DNA of 64,000 nucleotides from Hyalella azteca (Eukaryota; Arthropoda; Malacostraca; Amphipoda; Hyalellidae). The translations under genes and the position numbers were made by a program. The stretch is from positions 150,172 through 214,171 of the forward strand of contig NW_025932737.1 in assembly GCF_000764305.2 (NCBI RefSeq), in the 5' to 3' direction. Within the stretch, counting starts at the first letter, position 1; every line of letters starts with the position of its first letter. Shown one piece after another: positions 52,801-62,700 of the stretch. A model generated the notes under the pieces. That model searched no databases and was not told the DNA's origin. It was given only the letters and a program-made list of their open reading frames with translations.

Positions 52801-55800
52801 ACTATCAGCAATATACATCAGCTACGAAATTATTTCCATTGAGCAACAAGAGTTGCTTCTGATGAGCACATACAATCTTTTTCAGTACTGGAGGGCGAGT
52901 ACGTGCAGCAGGAAAATCACCAATATACATAAAATTCTCAAAATTTTTGAAAAAAGGACTGATTCACTGTGACTCTTGGTATTATTATCAGCACCATAAA
53001 CGAAGCGCCGGGATAGAAGGTATGATCAACTCCCGTAGGACAGAAATTTAGGACATTTGCCTACACAAACTTGCAGGCAAATGGTACGACGTGTGCACAA
53101 ATGGTACGACGTGTGCACAAATGGTACGACGTGTCTGTCTCTTATACACATCTAGATGTGTATAAGAGACAGCACCACATGACGATGCTGGTGCAGGCAT
53201 GAGACACCACATGACGATGCTGGTGGCAAGCGAGACTGCGGTTCAACGAAGTTGTTTAATAAAAAATTTATTTTAGGTTTTAGAAAAGTTTACAACCTTC
53301 TTGATAACAAAGGAATAGATAGGCGATATTGATTTCTTGTTGGAATCCCATTTTTAGAGGATTATTTTTCAGGTTTTTAATTTTGATGTTCATTAAATAG
53401 ATTAAAAGTTTCATTTTGTTTTTTAAACTTTCTCTTGTGCTTCTGATTTTATGTTGCACGCTTGACTATATGACTCGTTTATCTGTCTAGTAACCGCTTT
53501 TCATCTGTTTTTTTTAGTAATGCGATATCTTTCCGTTTCGACACATATGTTAATCGTTTTTATTGAATTGCTGACATTCACATACTTTGCTTCAATATCA
53601 AAAGAGTTCCAATCAACTTTAATGACACACGAATTATGCTCAACTTACATCTGTATTTCAATGAAGAGTAATGTTCGATTGCGTTTAAATTCATGTGTAA
53701 AACTGTACATAGAACTGAATAATTTTCTTAAGACACGCATTCTTAATCTGTGCGCCTATCATCACTGTACCTCGGTCATACATTTCGTATATTTAGATTG
53801 TAAGTAGAGTAATTTTAGGTTGAAGATTTTTTAGTATAGTTTAGCTTTAGTTTACGTTGTATCCATAATACCCATTGGGGTCGCCTGCCGAAGACCACCA
53901 CTGCCCTGGATGTAATGGACCATCATGATTCCTGCCTTCCGGAACGTAGCCTTCAACACTTCAAGCCGTCCGTATCTAGGCCGTGGGTCGAACCAGCCCT
54001 CGGTCGAACGGTCACTTGTCGAAGGACGATAAATTTTGGAACAGAACTATGCTATCTGAAACCTAACCTCAGATGCGGTGAACGTAAAATTACGTAATTT
54101 AACGATGCCCGGAAGTCATATGTGCACAAAGGGTACGACGTGTGCACAAAGGGTACGACGTCTGCACAAAGGGCACGACGTGTAGGCAAATGGTGCGACG
54201 TGTAGGTAAATGGTACGTGTGCATAAGGTTACGACGTGCACGCTGTATCCTGAGGCAGGAAAGTGTCCTCGGACCTGAACCGGTTCCTAGAGACGCGTGT
54301 ATGAGTCATGCAGGACACAGCTATACATGTGTAGCGAGGCAGGCAAGGATGCCTTGACACACACGACTGCAACTCGCTGATACTCATGACGTCATTCTTT
54401 TAGGCGAGGCATGGCATCATGCTATACGATAGCATGATTACACCAAGTCATGCTACAGATCCAGCATAGCATGGTGCTATGATATTCTGCTAGCGTCTCA
54501 TCACGCTACATGGCTTGCACGGACAGCATGACATCATGCCTCGACATAGTCACGGCTAGCATGACATCACGCTGCACGCATCACTAGTTTTGTACACGAT
54601 GTCCTCTAAAATGCATCGGATGTCTTGCACGGGATGTCCTCTGAGTTCATCTCTTGCTCTTACAGGTCCAATAGGCTTTGTATTAATTAAATCTTGATCA
54701 ATTAGTCAAACACTTGATCGATCAATTAGTCAAACACTTGATCGATCAATTAGTCCAACAAAGACATTGCCATCAACAATGCCTGCCAACATTTCCCAAG
54801 TTATATATAACATCCATCAACGGATAGGTTAGGTTAAACTAACGCAGTTATATGCATCACTTGGATCACGCCACACTAGCGTTCGATCACCACACATGCA
54901 ACCATGACGTCATTCAGGAGAATGACTACTAAATAAATGATCGAATATTGGCTGTAATCAAGGGATATACGGGGAAAAACGTAACATAGTATGAGGAGCG
55001 AGAAAAGGGGTCAATTAATCACGCAATATATATATATATATAATTTAGATAATAAACTTTAAAAGAAATAAAAGTGTCTAGGTTGGTTTTTTGGCTAAAT
55101 GAAAAATAGAACAACAGCAATGCCGATTAAAAAGAGTTAGTAAACTTAACGGCAAAAAGAGAACCTATTATGTCTGAAAAAACATAATAGCGCTGCTGAT
55201 GTATGTATCTTAGGATATAATCTAGCAAGGCGGTCTGTTATTGTTAAAAAATCGTCTGTACATCAGCACTGGTGATGTACTGTAGTACATCACGTGTTGC
55301 ACGGCACACATCAGCACTGGTGATATAGTACATCAAATTGGTGATGCAGTTCATCAATTACTGCATCAAGGTGCTGACACGCGGAGCATCACTGACTGGC
55401 AAGTCTTCGGATGCAAATGAACGTTTTCCGTAATACGAGTTGCTTTCTAATTATATTATAACTATGTACTACGATACAATAAAGAAGTTAATACATGATA
55501 ATTAATATTTGCCATTATAATTAGTTCTAAATTATATCTTTGGCACGTTTTCCCATGTTTCATGACTTCTACAACTTTCTAATTACTTCTTTATAATTTC
55601 AGGAGGGTAAATTAAACTATGGCTAAAGAACGAAAAGCAAAATTTGAGTTATTTACTTCAGGTAAATCTTCTGGTGAGTTTTGCAGCGACCTCACACCCC
55701 AGCGTGCAATTCATCACTTCTTGTAAGTACTTTTCTAAGCGTCGCCAGAATACCAGTATTCTAATTAAAGTTATATTGAGTAAATATTTTAGGCACTAAT

Positions 55801-58800
55801 TATCAATAAATTTTAAGCTGCATTTTTGTCAATGAATTTGAATCGATAGATATTGATCACCATGTATATGCACCGGACGACACTCAGGCATCGAGAAAAG
55901 TTTTCATTCAAGAAGAAGACTCAACTAAAGTATGCAGATAATTCAATTCACAGTGAAAAACAGGAAAAATATAGGGAAATAAGTCACTGCATGTGATAAT
56001 TAAGACCAACATCTCGGGCCACGTTTTAGATCGGCATACGATCAATGAAGAGACAATGGAAAACACCGAACAAAAGATCAGAGAATAAAAACTCCTGGTA
56101 ACCCACAAGGTGTAAGAAAAAGCCACTGTCGTTCTAATTGAATGAAGTTCCTCGGGAACGCGGACGTGTAGCGCCTTGAAGGCTCACGCAGCTGATAGGG
56201 AATGAGCTTTGGCCTTTAGCGTTCATGTCTCCCTTCACAGATCCTCGCTCACTTTAACAACTTTTCGAGCCAAAGACAGACGTTGCTTGATTTCATACCG
56301 CCAGTGGACAGAGGGTTAACCTTATCTATATAAATACGGATACAATAACAGTCGTTAATGCCTTTAATAACCAGGGGCCTTACTTTCAAAACTCGCTAAG
56401 TGAACGTAAGTACTTACGCTCTTTTTTCTTATTTATGAAGGGTGGATTTTGCTTAAAAGACTGTCAATGATTGGCTGATGAACTTACGATCTCTTAACTT
56501 TTTTGGAAAGTATATAGGCCCTGGTCCTGGTAAAGAGAGTCGGGGGAGTTAAATAATATATAAATAATAAATAATATATAATAATTATATAAATATATAT
56601 AATAATAAATAACCTAACTAGAAGACGCGGGAGTTAAATAACCGCTCCTATAGATTTAATGGAAATTATGGTCAATCTCTTTAGTTGTTCCATCAATTAA
56701 TCAAGTGTATTTAATCGTACGTAGAATTTGTCTCTTGCGCTGGTTGTGACGACAGATGACAATTAGGAACAAAGAAGATAGAATCTTTGAACACGAAAAA
56801 TACGGCATGTAAATAAGCTAAAATTTAAACCACTTGCCAGAAACTACCTATTTATATTACTCCTGTGCTTGCTAAAGCATGATGTCATCGCCGACGCTGC
56901 AGACTTCGACGAAAAACTGCCGTGGAAAAGAAGAAAAACATTCGTAGATCCGTGGTGGCCTTGAAAGCAACACGCTTGCTTGATCAGCACCAAATTCAAT
57001 GCAAGAGCGACCAAACGATGAGCAGAGCGAAGTAGAGTAACGCTTGAGTATTTCAGCTTGTTATTTGCATATTGATTGATGACAGTTGCAATGCCGAAGT
57101 AACAGTTAAATTACGTTAAATTTAATCTGAATATGTGCACTCACACCCTGCTATTAAGATACCTAGTTAAGAAAAGGTAGCACATGTCATGAAGAAAAAT
57201 TAGCATCATTATTACGGACATTGAAATGTAAACTTTTGTTCAATTCATCTGTACTTAGACAATTTAGCGGTAGATCATCTCCCCCTTTATAAGTAGTCGG
57301 CCCATAAGATGGAGCACTATTTAACATCTGAATGTTTTCAGATAGCATTGATCGTAGAAAGTCTAATCAAGATTATTCTACACAAATCAGATCAATTCAA
57401 CCAAACAAGGTTTATAAACGTTTACATAAATAGTAACATACATCAAATAGGAATAAAATAAGCTCAATAGAGACGATCTGCCGATACTGCATGGGGTCAT
57501 TGGGAACATCTGCAGCAACTGCACACAAATCTCGGCTGAACGGTGAGAAGACGTACGAGCGACACAGCGATGTGCGAGCTACGGAGTTACGACAAAACTA
57601 GCGCGCGACGTAATGGCTGCTATTCGTATAACTATATGATGTGGAACCGGGATAACCAATATATAATAAATGTGGCATTTAAATCACTCTTCATGCTTTG
57701 CTACAAAATTAATCGTATCGGAATGGAAATTATTCCATTAATTGCTCGTTGTAATGGAAAGCGCTTGCGGTGAAATGTGCATTTTATACTAAAAAGAGGT
57801 CTCGAAACAAATTATAAGGGTGTCAAATGAAAGCTGACAATTCGGTTACAAAGACAATTGCGCGGCTGAAAAAACAGTAATATTCTTGCTATTTGTAGCT
57901 TCGCAAATAATATATATGAACAGGTGATACCGCCCATTCATTACTTTAAAGACATTGCAAAGTATTACTTTAAAGACTATTATTCATTACTTTAAAGACT
58001 CTCATGCAGCATGAAATGTTCCCGACAAAGCCTTCCTTAAATACTTCGTGGCAGCATCAATGTGGAGTCAAAACTATCAAATAATAAGGACAAAAATGAA
58101 GGCACGTGAGCCTAAACCAGAGCGTTGGCAGGCAATCGCGTGCGACGGCAAACATATAAGCAAGTCGAGACTTAAGCCAAGGCACAAGCGTCAATATGAC
58201 AACACACATTCGGTGGTGTACAACAAACGCACTTGTACAATAAACTCTGACAAGACGTAAGTACAAATACGCATGACCAGCACAGATGCATCCGACGGCA
58301 CACACACACACACATGCCTAGACTAAACAAGCTCATTACAAACACACATACGCATCAATGGACCACACACAGATAAGCTCGTCACAAACACCCAGAATAC
58401 ATCTGAATTAAATCTAGACCAAAGCATAAGCTCGTCTCTTAACACACATACAACACACACACACACAAACACGCCAATAGACCACCACACAAGCTAGTCA
58501 TTAACGCACACATAACACACATACGCAACAGTAGACCACCACACAAGCTCGTCACTAACGCACACATACGCATCAGTAGACCACCACACAAGCTAGTCAC
58601 TAACGCACACATACGCTTCAGTAGACCACCACACAAGCTAGTCACTAACGCACACAGACGCATCAGTAGACCACCACACAAGCTAGTCACTAACGCACAC
58701 ATAACACACATACGCATCAGTAGACCACCACACAAGCTAACCATCAACACACAAGCAAATCGGTCCAAGGTCCGGACACTTCACGTCAGGGCCAGTGCAT

Positions 58801-59668
58801 TGCACAGATTTTGCGACGCTACGAGGAACTTTGAAGCGCACAATTCCTGAACAAACTTGGTGGTCGCTTGCTAAACTATACGATGTAATCAAGGGTACGT
58901 TTAAAAACCAATATAATTAACCATTGGATCCAATTAATGACGAGACTTAATTCCACCAAAAATTGTAAGAATGAGATGACTGATAACTCAAAAAAAAAAG
59001 AAACCGTCAAAAGGTACATCAAATTTCCATAGATAATTTTACTGGAGAAAGGGGCAAGATTTACTAGAACTGAAACACTTAAGGCGCCACAACTGAATGG
59101 CGACTGCTCCTCAACAATAGTATTGATAATGATATACAATTAATACAAGATGACAAGATTACCGAATAGAATTTGGAAGCGAGACTGGCAGCGTCTGCCT
59201 CGGTGTACCAAGAGTAGATTTGTAATATAAACTAATAAATGTTTAATGATCAACAATTACTCATTGTCAACGTTTTCAACGTACTCATTGCTCCATGTTT
59301 TCTACTCTATAAGGGATAATGATAACAGGCCGTGACAGCATCACTTGCACTGCATGATGATGGCTTCAGTGATGCAGCACACTGGTTGGTGGTGATGTAG
59401 TTGCGGTCATGGCTATACATGACCATGACAAGGCCATGGCTATACATGAAGCATCATTAGAGTGGCGGCAGTAGGTCTATGGATGAAGATGCTACTCAGC
59501 AGTGATTGCGACGAGAGATACAATTGTAGCGCACGCAGCATCTGCAACACGTTGAGAATAAACTACACAGCAGGGGCAGTGATCGCATTAAATGCTGCAG
59601 CAACATAAACAGCAGCAGTACACGCTGCAGCAACAACAGACGAGCAGCAGCAGCAGCCAAGCAGCAGC

Positions 59669-59710
<42 letters not shown>

Positions 59711-62700
59711 TGCGCCGGAAATGAGGAGTGGTGGTGCGAGGGCGTCTTGGGGGTGAAGGGCGGGTGAGGGCATTCCTCCCTTAGTTGGGACGAGAAGGAA
59801 GAAGGAGAAGGTGAAGAGGGAGAAGGTGAAGAGGGAAGAGAGGAAGAGGGAAGAGGGAGAAGGTGAAGAGAGAGAAGGTGAAGAAGGAGAAGGCGAAGAG
59901 TGAGAAGATGAAGAGAGAGAAGGTGAAGAGAGAGAAGGTGAAGAGGGAGAAGGTGAAGAGGGAGGAGGTGAAGAGGGAGAAGGTGAAAGAAAGACAATGA
60001 GTGAATAGAGGATGCAGAGGAATAGGGAGGAGGAAACGGCCACACTACCAAGTGAAGCGAACACAAGCCAAATACATGCACGTTAAGTTTCCACAGCTGG
60101 CAAGCTTCAGTTAGCTTAATTGAACAAGACAAATGTATCGGAGACAATATTAACCAGTGACGACTTCCATCGTCCATGCACTAAATTAAAATAAATCAAT
60201 AAACATCAAAATTTCGCAACTTTATCTCCCTTTCAAGGGGTAAAGGAAATCTGACAACATTTTTCAAACTTTTCAAGCACAAATGACGTGACCTAAAGGT
60301 CATGCAAGCAGAAAAGGAGAAAGTACATGTGGGCCGCTCAGGGCAGTGAACACGTGTGGAGACACTCGGTCACAAGTGTGGAGACACTCGGTCACAAGTG
60401 TGGAGACACTCGGTCACAAGTGTGGAGACACTCGGTACACTGTCTCTTATACACATCTAGATGTGTATAAGAGACAGGTACTAAGGCGCTCTTTGCTCAC
60501 CATAAACTCGATATGGAAGCAGTCTGGGTTGGAGAGGTACTGTACTAAGGCGCTCTTTGCTCACCATAAATTCGATATGGAAGCAGTCTGGGTTGGAGAA
60601 GTATTGCATTAAGGTATAGAAGCGGTGAGGGTCTCCGCAGGTCTCCTTGAAGTTATCGAAGGCGTTTAGTATCATGTGGTGGCCGCCCTTGACTAGGCAG
60701 ATGGCCGCCAGCAGCTCCAGCACCAGGGCTTTTGTTCTGGTGACAAATGAAAACATGAGTCATGAGCATATAAACAAACATGTGTAAACATGATGAGAAC
60801 GCAGCACGTGACTTGAAGCAGTAACTAAGAATTCATGAAGTAGTAACTAAGCAGTAAAGTAAAGAATGAAGCAGTAACTAAGCAGTAAGTAGAGAATGAA
60901 GCAGTAACTAAGCAGTCTCGAAATCTCAGGCGCTATGCTAAATTTTAAAGGTCGATCGGTCGACAGCAGATATGTTTAGCAAGACACACACGCCCGTCTT
61001 ACTGTGGTAAAATGTGGACATTGTTTGACCCATGTCATGTAAGTCTTGTAGCACTTGGAATTATCTGGGAAACTTTGATGTCTAATTAAGAACAGCGAGA
61101 GAAACACGTTAAAATGTATACCTAGCTAAATTTTAAATACGCAATAAGCGAGACATGATGAGATCTCATTACAATCACAACTTGATTTTGAAACTGAACT
61201 GGGTATTTCATAGTCGTCAGTTTAGTGTGGTCCATCACGTCATTTCAACACTTGTGGATGTTATTTTAATATCAAACGAGCATAAATAACTATTTAATCA
61301 GGTGCAAATACGATTTCAACGAAATGTATTTCATATTTAAAGTGTGCTCGACATTGATTTTAACCCTTCGCCGTAGAAACGGCCAAGGATAGCTGTGCCA
61401 TGGAGCCGTCACTCTTGGTTAGAGTTTTGTTTTTGACTAGCGTGTTTAAATGGACACGAAAAAAGAATACAATAAATGGCACAGTCGACTTTAACTATAA
61501 AGTTCGTGAATTTTGATGCTTGAGTCAGGAAATGCTCGTTCCTCACTGAACCAATTCTAGTGATAGTTAAACTATGTGCAAGTTTACATAATCTTTCAGT
61601 TTGCAGGAGCTCACAAACTGTAATATGAGGAAATGAAGAGGATAGGAACAAAAGGTCGGGGAGGGATGAGGAATTGGGGAGTACGGGGGAGGATAGGGAC
61701 GAGACTGGCGGGGTGGTTAGGTTAGGTGGGAGGCGGGGTGGCCCAGTGGTTACAGTTCAGAGTACCAGGATTGGCGCAGAGAGGCGCAGGTTCGATCCCA
61801 GCTCTGTGCGCCAGTTTCTGGCCAGAATCGGCGAGGAGGCCGGGCGGTTAAGCACAGCAGAATTGTAGCAGCTAGTTGCGAGTTCGAGACAGCAACAAGC
61901 TGCGAATTTTCTGCGATGTTAAGAATCGGCGAGAGGCCAACGGCCTAATAAACGCTGAAACCGCTTTATTATTATTATTATTACCTGTAGCTGTGGTGGT
62001 TGAGGCTCAGTGCGATGCAGTTGATCGCCTCCCGGTGGTCGAATACTAAATTGAAGCCGTACTGAAGGGAAGAAATAGATACTTCGATTACAGGCACTCC
62101 GAAGCAAGGGAACAAATAATTGATTAAGGGCAAGGAATTCAGGATTAACAAAATAAAAAGATATTAAACCTGGTGCTGATGAACTTTTCAGTCTCCAACG
62201 CCAAACGGCCGACGACGGATTGGATATCAAACGACAATCTATAACATGTCCGTGCAACATAAACTAAGATCATTTATTGGCTGCAATCGAAAACTAACTA
62301 AGGATTTAAAAACAACGAAAATGACACCAAATTCACATATTTTTAGTAACAAAATTTTGTACGAATGCTGCACGATTACTTAACAAAACTGAATCACTTC
62401 TAAACTCGTGAAGGAGCTGGCCTTTGAAACGTATTAATTGAAATTGCGGTGAATAGTATTGGAATTTGTTTTATTTGCCTTTAAATTATCACGGATAAAT
62501 AATTGAAGAATAAAGCACTAGAGCATACCTTATTGTTCATGATGGCCCGCATGCACATAATGCACACATGAATGTCGTCTTTACTGTCGCCCATGTTATT
62601 TGCATTTAAATTCTCAAATATAAATAATTGAAGAATAAAGCACTAGAGCATACCTTATTGTTCATGATGGCCCGCATGCACATAATGCACACATGAATGT

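Noticed and set aside
58439..58768. Minus-strand 109-codon Cys/Leu-rich frame resembling a membrane protein
   Set aside because: Direct translation of the 45-57-bp tandem array.
59563..60177. Minus-strand 204- and 158-codon Leu/Ser/Ala-rich frames
   Set aside because: Translations of the CAG tract and the 15-bp purine minisatellite; no splice context and inside an FMNL intron.
60346..60612. Plus-strand frame with [11 protein letters not shown]
   Set aside because: It runs through the Nextera adapter and the 22-bp and 64-bp repeats.
61733..61810. True tRNA gene at the A/B boxes
   Set aside because: The boxes match, but the sequence continues into a SINE body and tail, does not fold as a clean cloverleaf, and is repeated at 30363.
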